Assembly (NCBI GenBank): GCA_902619315.1
Contig: CACNDW010000001.1
Location: 62,001-126,000, forward strand
Length of the DNA stretch: 64,000 nucleotides
Origin: an uncultured Bacteroidota bacterium
GTDB lineage: Bacteria > Bacteroidota > Bacteroidia > Flavobacteriales > Flavobacteriaceae
Reading direction: 5' to 3'
Made by a program: the position numbers and the translations under genes. This document shows positions 36,090 through 43,879 of this stretch, in pieces. The notes below the pieces were generated by a model. The model saw only the letters and a list, made by a program, of their open reading frames with translations, was not told the DNA's origin and made no database searches. Within the stretch, counting starts at the first letter, position 1; the number at the start of each line of letters is the position of its first letter.

Positions 36090-37028
36090 GTGAATCGAAT
36101 ATCCTATTGTTTTCTTACTTTTTTAATACTTTTTAATGTTCCTTTTTTACTAATGGGTCAACAAGAGGTGACTTTTTCTCAATACATGTTCAATCATCAA
36201 AGTCTGAATCCAGCATACACGGGTTCTAAAGACTATACCCAGTTTGTGATTCTTCACAGAACCCAATGGATCAATTTTCCAGGTGCTCCAGAATCCCAAG
36301 CTTTTACTTTTAATCATAAAATGAGTTCTAAGTATTTTGGTATTGGAATCTCAGGGGTTAACGATAAAATTGGACCAATAAGTAGTAGTCGAGTAGCCAT
36401 TGACCTGGCTTATCACCTTCAAATTAATTCTTCATACTTATCCATTGGCATCAAAACTGGTTTTAACAACTTTAATTTTGATCAAAACGTAATACAAACT
36501 ACAACCCCCAATGATCTGTCATTTACTTTTGATGATGAGGGAGAGTTTTTACCTAATATTGGTTTTGGCTTCTACTACCACAGTCCAAGATGGTACGCGG
36601 GATTTTCTGTGCCTTGGTTTATTGAGAACGAAAGTTTTAACATTCAAAGGCATTACTTCGGCATCATAGGTGGATTAGTTAGAATTTCCAATAGTTTTGA
36701 AGCAAAGCCCAGCCTGCTGGTTAAAAAAACTAAAGGCTCTACTTTTGCCTACGACTTAAGCATCCTATTTTTGTATAAAACACTATTTTGGGTCGGTCCT
36801 CAAACAAGATCTAACCTCAAAAAAGGAGTTCCAAGTAATGAATTTGGTGGTGGCTTTGGTATAATTGCAGGAGTTAATCTAAACAAAAGCGTATCCATAG
36901 GCTACTCCTTCAATACTTCTGCATTGGGAAATTTGATCACTACCAATCACTCCACGCATGAAATAATGTTGCGATTTGATTTGATTCCAGCTTTAAAAAA
37001 CATACTCCGTTCACCAAGAATATTCTAA
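36090..37028 (+). CDS. PorP/SprF family type IX secretion system outer-membrane protein
   Basis: 312 residues. The start is GTG at 36090, because the nearby ATG is out of frame and hits a stop at once; it gives a signal peptide ending FLLMGQQ. The family signature follows: FSQYMFNHQSLNPAYTGSKDYTQF, HRTQWINFPGAP and repeated GFGIIAGVNL-type beta strands, with the last strand HEIMLRFDL. SprF-type proteins help deliver or anchor individual T9SS adhesins, and the divergent 2177-residue adhesin is the likely client. It abuts the OmpA gene: the last base of its stop (37028) is the first base of the next ATG. Confidence 0.92.
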   Translation: MNRISYCFLTFLILFNVPFLLMGQQEVTFSQYMFNHQSLNPAYTGSKDYTQFVILHRTQWINFPGAPESQAFTFNHKMSSKYFGIGISGVNDKIGPISSSRVAIDLAYHLQINSSYLSIGIKTGFNNFNFDQNVIQTTTPNDLSFTFDDEGEFLPNIGFGFYYHSPRWYAGFSVPWFIENESFNIQRHYFGIIGGLVRISNSFEAKPSLLVKKTKGSTFAYDLSILFLYKTLFWVGPQTRSNLKKGVPSNEFGGGFGIIAGVNLNKSVSIGYSFNTSALGNLITTNHSTHEIMLRFDLIPALKNILRSPRIF

Positions 37029-39163
37029 TGATGAAAACTAAATTACTGATTTTAGTATTGTTAATTTGTCAAGGGATAATGTCTCAGAATATTCTAAAAA
37101 ACGATCGTATACTGGAATGGGCGAATTATTATTTTATGAACCAAGAATATGACAAAGCACTGTCCCACTATCTGAAATTAGGGGAATCCATTCCTCTTGG
37201 TTCAAGGAGAAATTTTTCTAGGGTGTATGCCCAAATGGGACAAATTAATAAAGCAGCCCAAATACTAAGGCCTTTGGTTGATTCAGACTCCGCCATAGTA
37301 AAAGATTACTATAATTTTGCTTCTTATCTTACGAACAATAATAAGTTAAGAGATGAATATAGACGAAAGGCTATTCGGCTGCCTATAGTGGAATCCTCCC
37401 AGATCCTTAAAGAAACCATCAATGATTACTACGAAATACTCCCCTTGTCACTTAATACTGAGTATTCCGAATTTGGAGCTCATATAATAAATAAAAATAA
37501 TTTTAATTTATTGATATACACTAAGCAACAGTCAAAGGAATATACTAAAGGTTTAAATAAAAGAATTCTTTCAAATAATCCCATTTACAACCTTTACCAA
37601 GCTAACTGGGATTCTAAAATACTCCAAGGTCAATCTCCAAAAGCATTTGGGTTGGGTCTGAACTCTGTATTTCAAGAAGGCCCTTCGAGTTGGGATGCCA
37701 GTAAACAGGTCCTCTATTTGACGAGAAGCGCTCAAACTATCCGAAAACAAAAAATCATACAGCTCGATCTTTACAGCTGGACTTTGAATGATGATAAAAA
37801 ACAAATTCCACAACCTCTTTCCATAAATGTTGAAGGATATTCTACTATTCACCCTACAGTAAGTCCAATGGATAAAAGGATCTATTTTGCAAGTGATCGT
37901 CCAGGTGGTTATGGTGGTATGGATTTATACTATGCCGATATACTGGACAATGAAACTTTCGGTTTAGCTACAAATCTGGGGCCAGATATCAATAGCTCTG
38001 AGGATGAAATTTTTCCATTTGTCTATCAAACGGATTATCTTTTTTTCAGTCAAAAAACAAATGAAGGAAGTTTATCCCCCAAGATAGCGATCAACACTGT
38101 TGATATTAGATGGCATGTAATGGAATTACCTTCCCCCTTTGATAGTGATTTAGATGATTTTTCTTTTTGGTTTGACCCTGAACTAGAATTTGGCATGTTC
38201 AGTTCTAATCGCAATACCGGTCGGGGTGAAGATGACCTTTATGCCTTTAAATTTACGCCAAAAATGACCGGTGTAGAGGACAGGTATTCCTACAATCCCA
38301 TCGACACGCTAATAGTATCACAAGAGGGGATCCTAAAAAATGACAGTCTTAAAATGATCACTAATGATCCGCTAACTGCAATGTTTTCAAAAGAAGCTGT
38401 ATTAGTCGAGAATGTCCATCATGGGAAACTGAAACTAAATAGCAACGGTTCGTTTCTTTATAAAAATGAGGTTCCCACAAAAATCAAAGATTCATTTTTC
38501 TATGCTGTTAAAAGCAAGTATGGTAAATCCCCAAGCATAAAGGTAATCCTTGAGCGGTCTGAGGTCGCCACGGAAAAGTTGCCTCAAGGCATGAAAAAAA
38601 CCTTTTTGCCTATTTTTTACGAATTTGGTAAATCCAATTTATTGGTAGACTTTAAAGACCGTGTTGAAGCTGTAATTACCGCCATGAAGGCTCAACCCGA
38701 AATGATTGTTGAGCTAAGTTCTTATTCCGATTGTCGAGGCAGTAAGGATTACAACCTAATACTCTCTCAACAAAGGAACAAAACAATAATCGACTATGTC
38801 AGAGATCGGATTGGAGATAAGGAACGAATTTTTGGAAAAGCTTATGGCGAGAGTACAATAGAGGGAAACAATACACTTGATTATTTGATTATTGCAGGTT
38901 CTTTTCCAACAATGAAAGATGCGCTAAAACAGAAAAAAGTATTCGAAGAGCTTGGTTTTGATGTCCAGATCAGTGAGGCGGCTAAAAATAATTTCAGAGT
39001 GATTTTTGGTCAAGCCAATACGCTAGGTGATGCACAAGAAATACTTAGTACTCTTAAGGAAAAGGGGTATAAGGGATGGATAAATCAATGCAACTGCTGT
39101 AAAATGAGCGAAGAAGAACATCTGCTAAACAGGAGGACCGACTTTAAAATTATCCGCCTTTAG
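37028..39163 (+). CDS. OmpA family protein with TPR, PD40 and a SPOR-like insertion
   Basis: 711 residues. A signal peptide (ends GIMSQ) is followed by TPR-like helices (YDKALSHYLKLG), then PD40-type beta-propeller motifs such as IYFASDRPGGYGGMDLYYADI-like sequence around residue 290. The OmpA peptidoglycan-binding domain starts near 523 (FYEFGKSNLLVDF; SYSDCRGSKDYNLILSQQRN). After YGES (about 609) the usual short loop is replaced by some 78 residues resembling a SPOR domain (YLIIAGSF, FRVIFGQANTLGDAQEIL, KEKGYKGWI), and the OmpA domain then resumes with SEEEHLLNRRTDFKIIRL. It is coupled to porP/sprF and probably anchors the T9SS adhesin machinery to peptidoglycan. Confidence 0.9.
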   Translation: MMKTKLLILVLLICQGIMSQNILKNDRILEWANYYFMNQEYDKALSHYLKLGESIPLGSRRNFSRVYAQMGQINKAAQILRPLVDSDSAIVKDYYNFASYLTNNNKLRDEYRRKAIRLPIVESSQILKETINDYYEILPLSLNTEYSEFGAHIINKNNFNLLIYTKQQSKEYTKGLNKRILSNNPIYNLYQANWDSKILQGQSPKAFGLGLNSVFQEGPSSWDASKQVLYLTRSAQTIRKQKIIQLDLYSWTLNDDKKQIPQPLSINVEGYSTIHPTVSPMDKRIYFASDRPGGYGGMDLYYADILDNETFGLATNLGPDINSSEDEIFPFVYQTDYLFFSQKTNEGSLSPKIAINTVDIRWHVMELPSPFDSDLDDFSFWFDPELEFGMFSSNRNTGRGEDDLYAFKFTPKMTGVEDRYSYNPIDTLIVSQEGILKNDSLKMITNDPLTAMFSKEAVLVENVHHGKLKLNSNGSFLYKNEVPTKIKDSFFYAVKSKYGKSPSIKVILERSEVATEKLPQGMKKTFLPIFYEFGKSNLLVDFKDRVEAVITAMKAQPEMIVELSSYSDCRGSKDYNLILSQQRNKTIIDYVRDRIGDKERIFGKAYGESTIEGNNTLDYLIIAGSFPTMKDALKQKKVFEELGFDVQISEAAKNNFRVIFGQANTLGDAQEILSTLKEKGYKGWINQCNCCKMSEEEHLLNRRTDFKIIRL

Positions 39164-39183
39164 AACATTTTAATGAGACTCAT

Positions 39184-39224
39184 AAAAAAAAGAACCTCTT
39201 ACCATTACTGGCATAAGGTTCTTT
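39184..39224 (-). terminator. Rho-independent terminator of the HxlR gene
   Basis: AAAGAACCT (39189-39197) pairs with AGGTTCTTT (39216-39224). Read on the minus strand the stem is followed by a run of T (39191-39184), so it best ends the HxlR transcript, whose stop is at 39265. It may also stop the plus-strand OmpA transcript less efficiently. Confidence 0.75.
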
Positions 39225-39264
39225 CAGATTATTTAAGTTCACTTGGTTTTTAAAAGTAAATAAA

Positions 39265-39699
39265 TTATTCTAATTCCAAAAGTTCTGCCCTAACTTTTTT
39301 ATATTTTTTTTGATTATCTTTGATTGCTTCCATGGAGTTTATAGATTTATAGCGCTTAAACCATTGTTCTGCAATTGGAAAAAATTCTTTATCTAAATTG
39401 CGCTTACTCCAATAAGACATTTCATACAAAATGGGATAAAGGTCAATTCCTCTGTCTGTTAAATAGTAAAACTTTACTTTTTTATCACTAAGCGATAGAC
39501 GGTGTTTGATAAGGTCTGCTCTCTGTAACAATTGAAGCCTACTGGCAAGTACACTTGTAGATATATTTTCGGGAGAGGCTAGGAATTCACCATACGATTT
39601 TTTACCATGAAATATATCTCTTACAATAATTAGAGACCATTTGTCTCCTAAAATATCTAGAATATTTACTAATGGACAAGAAGATCTGTTGTTTTTCAT
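39265..39699 (-). CDS. HxlR family transcriptional regulator
   Basis: 144 residues from ATG 39699 (the TTG two codons upstream is less likely). The HxlR winged-helix signature is complete: CPLVNILDILGDKWSLIIVRDI at the N terminus with the conserved Cys, then FLASPENISTSVLASRLQLL and LTDRGIDLYPILYEM. The conserved cysteine (about residue 8) is redox-sensitive in several family members such as YodB. The C-terminal tail is longer and Lys-rich compared with typical 110-residue members. Regulated genes are unknown; no target such as an oxidoreductase sits alongside. It could be a candidate regulator of the two palindromes in this window, but nothing proves it. Confidence 0.9.
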   Translation of the reverse strand: MKNNRSSCPLVNILDILGDKWSLIIVRDIFHGKKSYGEFLASPENISTSVLASRLQLLQRADLIKHRLSLSDKKVKFYYLTDRGIDLYPILYEMSYWSKRNLDKEFFPIAEQWFKRYKSINSMEAIKDNQKKYKKVRAELLELE

Positions 39700-39751
39700 A
39701 ATCAACCTATTTTCACCATTGAAATAGCTAATTATAAATTTAAATAAGACT

Positions 39752-39862
39752 ATGGTTTATTTTAAATTTTACTTTATGGCTATTTTGTTTGGTCTGATCA
39801 TTGATATAATATTAGTAATATTGATATCAACTTATGCAATTTACAAATTGATTTTTAAATGA
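39752..39862 (+). CDS. Possible 36-residue membrane peptide
   Basis: Short ORF, ATG 39752 to TGA 39860-39862: a basic-aromatic start (MVYFKFYF) followed by a single long hydrophobic helix (AILFGLIIDIILVILIS) and a short basic end. It lies in an otherwise empty 233-nt gap between two minus-strand genes. AT-rich DNA easily produces such hydrophobic frames, so this is only a candidate. Confidence 0.28.
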   Translation: MVYFKFYFMAILFGLIIDIILVILISTYAIYKLIFK

Positions 39863-39932
39863 TGTGGTTACAAGTTTAGAGGAATTGTAATTTATAATGA
39901 GTATAAAGAAGAAATAAAAATTTACCTTAAAT

Positions 39933-41303
39933 TTAAAGGAAGGGTTTTAGATGATTTTTTAAAACTTTATAACCATGCTTATTTAGATGAAGTCCGTCTT
40001 GAAGAAAAAAATAAGGGTTAACAAATTTACCTTGCATAAGAGCGTCAAAAAAATCGATCTGTTTTAAAAAAGTAGTTTTTTTTGCTAATACTGCCATTGC
40101 GCTATTAATCCCTAAAATTTTTTCCATTTGATCCACTCGCTCAAATGAAGGTTTTATGCTAAGATTTATAATCGTAGTAGTTGGAAATTTGCGATGGATT
40201 TTTTCAATAAGTGTTTTTATTTTATCTACAATTTTGACCACTGCCCATCCCAAACTCAAATCATTTCCTCCCAAGTATAAAACAACTACCTTTGGTGATT
40301 CAAAAGTAAACAAACGCTCAAAATGATGGGAAAGTGAATTTATATAAGCACCGCCAAAACCTAGGTTAAGTGAATTAACACCTGGGAAATCCTTTTCGAG
40401 GCTAGTCCATAAGCGTATGGTTGAGCTACCATAAAAAACCACTAAATTTTTAATCGTAGTTTTATCTTTTATTCGTTTTTCAAGTTGCTTAATTTCTGCC
40501 TCGTATCCGTTTTGCTCAGCCAGCAAAACACTTACCCATTTTTTGTACTGCTGATTCAGCCTAGACACCACCTTGGGAAGCTCTGGGTCATTTTTATCGG
40601 TAATTCCCATATCACTCATCCTAAAGGGTGGTTTGATCTCACATTTAAAAGTATCCTTTGAAGCCAAGTTGTCAAAATTGGCCAATACCAGTGGAACAAT
40701 TAGAGGCTGAGGGTCCATACAACTCGCTAACCTAAAAATTCCATATCGAAAAATCCCTGGTGAATCAGATGTTTTATAAGAATCTCCCTCGGGACTAAAG
40801 ACCAATCCCGAACCTTGTCTCAAATGTTTAATGGCTGCAGTATAAAAAGCGTTATTGGCAGATCTGACTTCATTTGAATCTTGCCCATGGGGCAGAAAAT
40901 TTTTGGCATAAACCCTAATATATTTTAATCGCTCATAATAAGCCATATGGTTTTTTTCCTCTGGAAGTGAATGACGAACTACTCTGATGCCTGGATCCTT
41001 ATAGTATTTGTCTAAAATCATACTACTAATAAAGTGACTATCCAGGGTGATCTGAAATCCCTCATCTTCGGTGTAATAGGGATGGTTGTTCAAGTGATTA
41101 TAAATGAAAATAGAGTTTTTTTGGTATGGTAAATGCTCAGAACCTTTAATTTGAAAATTAGTAATGGAAAAAGCCTCACGGATGCAATCTGTACAAATCC
41201 GCCTGGCTGCAGTAGGGGAAAGGGAAGGAGATGCATTGCAAACGGACTGGTAGACATGCTTAAGAGCCGATAAAAATTGTTTGTCACGTTCCTTGATTTC
41301 CAT
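39933..41303 (-). CDS. Fusion of PlsC-like acyltransferase and SGNH hydrolase
   Basis: 456 residues. The N-terminal part (about 35-270) looks like a lysophospholipid acyltransferase domain: FIYNHLNNHPYY stands where the NHxxxxD motif lies (with an altered Asp position), and GLVFSPEGDSYKT matches the FPEGTRS motif. The C-terminal part (about 285-456) is an SGNH/GDSL esterase: block I VVFYGSSTIRLW (Ser nucleophile), block II LNLGFGGAYI, block III YLGGNDLSLG and block V DGLHLNKHGY with the Asp-x-x-His pair. There is no signal peptide, so it is cytoplasmic or membrane-peripheral. One half may make and the other cleave acyl esters. It is a single gene with no operon partner. Confidence 0.82.
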   Translation of the reverse strand: MEIKERDKQFLSALKHVYQSVCNASPSLSPTAARRICTDCIREAFSITNFQIKGSEHLPYQKNSIFIYNHLNNHPYYTEDEGFQITLDSHFISSMILDKYYKDPGIRVVRHSLPEEKNHMAYYERLKYIRVYAKNFLPHGQDSNEVRSANNAFYTAAIKHLRQGSGLVFSPEGDSYKTSDSPGIFRYGIFRLASCMDPQPLIVPLVLANFDNLASKDTFKCEIKPPFRMSDMGITDKNDPELPKVVSRLNQQYKKWVSVLLAEQNGYEAEIKQLEKRIKDKTTIKNLVVFYGSSTIRLWTSLEKDFPGVNSLNLGFGGAYINSLSHHFERLFTFESPKVVVLYLGGNDLSLGWAVVKIVDKIKTLIEKIHRKFPTTTIINLSIKPSFERVDQMEKILGINSAMAVLAKKTTFLKQIDFFDALMQGKFVNPYFFLQDGLHLNKHGYKVLKNHLKPFL

Positions 41304-41709
41304 AATCTTCTTCCTTGGCAGACAAAAATAAAAAGGAAGAAAAAAGAACCTATTAAAACACTGTGTTCATGATAAAGAATAATGTTTTCCATAAAAAGAT
41401 CTTCTAAATATTATCAATTAATCAATTAAAGGTCAACAGATTGTGTAAAGTTTTAAAATTATAACACAGTTTAGAAGTTCTTGAGAAAAATAAATTTAGA
41501 CCCAAAAATTAACTCGCACCAATATATAATGGACTTTACTAAAATAATTACATGCAGTGTTAGGTTGATTCGTTGGGTAAAGCATTTTGGAAGCTCTACA
41601 TGTGAATATAAAAATCCCTAAATTTTATATATTCGATAAACTTGTTGATTGGGGAAATTTTATTAGCAAAGCTTTAATTATTTGATAATTTTATAAATAC
41701 TTTCTTTGG
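41304..41709. other. Intergenic stretch between divergent genes
   Basis: 406 nt, AT-rich, between the start of the PlsC-SGNH gene and the start of the DUF3500 gene. It should contain both promoters, but I find no exact TTTG-N20-TAnnTTTG match, no convincing ORF and no strong hairpin. Confidence 0.4.
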
Positions 41710-42714
41710 ATGAAAAAACTGCTGTTTATTTATTTTTTGAGTTTAGGATGGGCAATAGCGCAAAAACCTTTTGAACTAATCGATCAGGCTAAAGAGTTTC
41801 TAATCAGCCTAACTGCTGAGCAAAGAGAATTGGTTTCTTTTGCCCAGGAAGACCCTGCCAAATCTCGATGGCACTATCTGCCCCACGATTCATTTACTCG
41901 TGAGGGGCTTTCTCTTTCAGAAATGAGCCAGGAGCAAATCGACAAAACCTATAACCTATTAGAAACTTACCTCAGCGAGAGTGGTTATGACCAAATGCAA
42001 CAGATCATCGATCTTGAAAATTACCTGGCAGTGGTGGAAAACAATCCATACAAAAGAGATGCCAGCAAATACTATATCGCCTTTTATGGCACTCCCAATA
42101 AGGATTCCCTATGGGCCTGGTCTTTTGAGGGCCATCACATTTCTCTTAATTTTACGATCACTGCCAATGCGATTTCTTTTGCCCCATCCTTTTGGGGATC
42201 CAACCCAGGTATAATTCCTGACGGGCCAGAAAAAGGAAAAATTATCCTTGAAACAGACCACAATCTAGGTTTGCAGCTGGTAAATTCGCTAAGCCCAAAA
42301 CAAAAAACCATCGCCTTGGTCAGCACCAAAACCTATGGGGAAATTTTAACTATGAATCAGTCAGCAGTCCAATTTTTCAAAAACAACGGAATTTCCCTCG
42401 GACAATTACAACCCCCGCAAAAGGAACTGCTAAAAAAAATCGTTTACCATCAACTCGACAGAATGGAAAAAACTGTTTCCAAAAAAACCCACCAAATGCT
42501 TGAAAAAGAAAACTGGGAAGAAATCACCTTTACCTGGGCCGGAAAATTTGAAAAGCTTAAAGCCCATTACTATCGTATCCAAGGAAAAAGCTTTTTGATC
42601 GAGTATGATAATTCCCAAAACAATGGTAACCATATCCATTTAGTTTGGCGAGAATTTGATGGGGATTTTGGTAGGGACCTGATCCGAGAACATTATCTAA
42701 ATGAAGGACACTAA
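41710..42714 (+). CDS. DUF3500 family secreted protein
   Basis: 334 residues, signal peptide ending GWAIAQ at about 18. DUF3500 features: FLISLTAEQRELVSF near the start, WHYLPHDSFTREGLSL, YYIAFYGTP, WSFEGHHISLNFT and the C-terminal FLIEYDNSQNNGNHIHLVWRE. The conserved His residues in FEGHH and NGNHIH look like a metal or catalytic site, but the family has no established reaction. The C-terminal block ends with a typical RDxxREH motif (GRDLIREHY). It is monocistronic and convergent with the DUF1080 gene. Confidence 0.88.
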   Translation: MKKLLFIYFLSLGWAIAQKPFELIDQAKEFLISLTAEQRELVSFAQEDPAKSRWHYLPHDSFTREGLSLSEMSQEQIDKTYNLLETYLSESGYDQMQQIIDLENYLAVVENNPYKRDASKYYIAFYGTPNKDSLWAWSFEGHHISLNFTITANAISFAPSFWGSNPGIIPDGPEKGKIILETDHNLGLQLVNSLSPKQKTIALVSTKTYGEILTMNQSAVQFFKNNGISLGQLQPPQKELLKKIVYHQLDRMEKTVSKKTHQMLEKENWEEITFTWAGKFEKLKAHYYRIQGKSFLIEYDNSQNNGNHIHLVWREFDGDFGRDLIREHYLNEGH

Positions 42715-42736
42715 ATACACTCCAACACTTATTTAA

Positions 42737-43633
42737 TTAATAAACACAAAGGGAATTATCTACTTTTACATAATAAGATTTATAATTTTTAGCCTTAGGA
42801 TCGCTACAACCGCAAAGGTCAAGCAGTCTAATGTTTTTAAAATCGATAGGGTGACTCTCTGCCTGCAATGAGATATAGCCTTGAGTAAGGAGCTTCCCCT
42901 CATTAGAAATCCAGTGGTCTTTACTTTTAATAACTCCTCGGGAAGTCCAGTCTTGATCCCCTATTTTGGGGTTAGTAAAACCACCCCCTATCTGGGGACT
43001 TTGGTATTGAAGAACGGTATCTTTTTCGATCAGGTGAGTAATGCTTTCCCCCCCCAATACGACAACTTCGGCACTAACCCAGCGGTCTCCGTTATAGGTT
43101 TTGGACTTTGAGGAAATGCAATGTCGGTAATCGATTTTACCATCCATAATCAAGGCGGTGCCTGGAGTACATACGTTTCCTGTGGGTCGTTCCCCTTTTC
43201 TTAGTCCGCCTAATAACTGGATTTCGATTGAAACAGGAAAATATTGACCATAATCATTGCTTTGAGCGGATTGTGAATGCAACATTATGCCACTGTTGCG
43301 GACGTTCCAATTCTCACCCCCAGGCACTTGGTCGCCAGTAAAACGATAGTCGAATCGCAGTTTGTAGTATGAATAAGGCTTATTGTAATAAATATGGGCG
43401 TAGGCATCCCCAAAGGAATCGTATTGATCATAGGCAATACGGATCATACTGTCTTGTACCCTAAAAGTGTTACGGTAGTTGACATTCAGGTCTTGATTAG
43501 CAAACTTAATGGTCCAGTTAGATAAATCATGACCATTAAAAAGAGAAATCCATTCTTCTTTTTCGGCATTTTCAGATTCATGGCAGGAAAAAAGTACCAT
43601 AGTAAGTAAAATTAAACTAGTGTTTCGTATCAT
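42737..43633 (-). CDS. DUF1080 (3-keto-disaccharide hydrolase-like) lipoprotein
   Basis: 298 residues from ATG 43633 (a TTG two codons upstream was rejected). The lipobox is VLFSC at about residue 17. The beta-jelly-roll domain starts EEWISLFNGHDLSNWTIK, the classic DUF1080 opening, and continues with NSGIMLHSQ, VSIEIQLLGG and ISLQAESHPIDFKNIRLL, the family's ligand-binding end. Relatives hydrolyse 3-keto-glucosides. The last 25 residues (CGCSDPKAKNYKSYY... ending SLCVY) form a separate short Cys motif of the type CxDPxAxNYxxxAxxDxxxCxY seen in surface proteins of Bacteroidota. It is the downstream gene of a minus-strand run with the 555-residue lipoprotein. Confidence 0.88.
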   Translation of the reverse strand: MIRNTSLILLTMVLFSCHESENAEKEEWISLFNGHDLSNWTIKFANQDLNVNYRNTFRVQDSMIRIAYDQYDSFGDAYAHIYYNKPYSYYKLRFDYRFTGDQVPGGENWNVRNSGIMLHSQSAQSNDYGQYFPVSIEIQLLGGLRKGERPTGNVCTPGTALIMDGKIDYRHCISSKSKTYNGDRWVSAEVVVLGGESITHLIEKDTVLQYQSPQIGGGFTNPKIGDQDWTSRGVIKSKDHWISNEGKLLTQGYISLQAESHPIDFKNIRLLDLCGCSDPKAKNYKSYYVKVDNSLCVY

Positions 43634-43757
43634 GCTCAATTCATTTTTTAAGAATTAATTAATTGTTATGTGGGGTCCTTTTTATCTTTAAAAAAGATTT
43701 AATAACCTCTTGATTTTTGTATTTTTTGCCAATTATTCAAAATTTTCTTTCATTTAT

Positions 43758-43853
43758 ATGGGCTCTTCAAAAAGAATTAGTGTTTTTTTTAGTAATCTCA
43801 AAAAGAAAACTTCGGTTTTGAATTTGCTTCTGACTAACCTGTCCAATTGGTAA
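43758..43853 (+). CDS. Possible 31-residue ORF ahead of a plus-strand terminator
   Basis: ATG 43758 to TAA 43851-43853, beginning MGSSKRISVFFSNLKKK and ending NLSNW: basic and Leu-rich. It stands alone on the plus strand between two minus-strand genes, but a perfect hairpin followed by T (43902-43928) lies 48 nt beyond its stop. It may be a small peptide gene or part of a small RNA. Support is weak. Confidence 0.22.
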   Translation: MGSSKRISVFFSNLKKKTSVLNLLLTNLSNW

Positions 43854-43879
43854 TTTTGGTTTTATTTCCTGTAAGGAAT

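Noticed and set aside
39265..39699. HxlR regulator as the proven controller of the TTGTATATACAA sites
   Set aside because: No such palindrome is seen at its own promoter and it is not adjacent to either target, so the link stays a hypothesis only.
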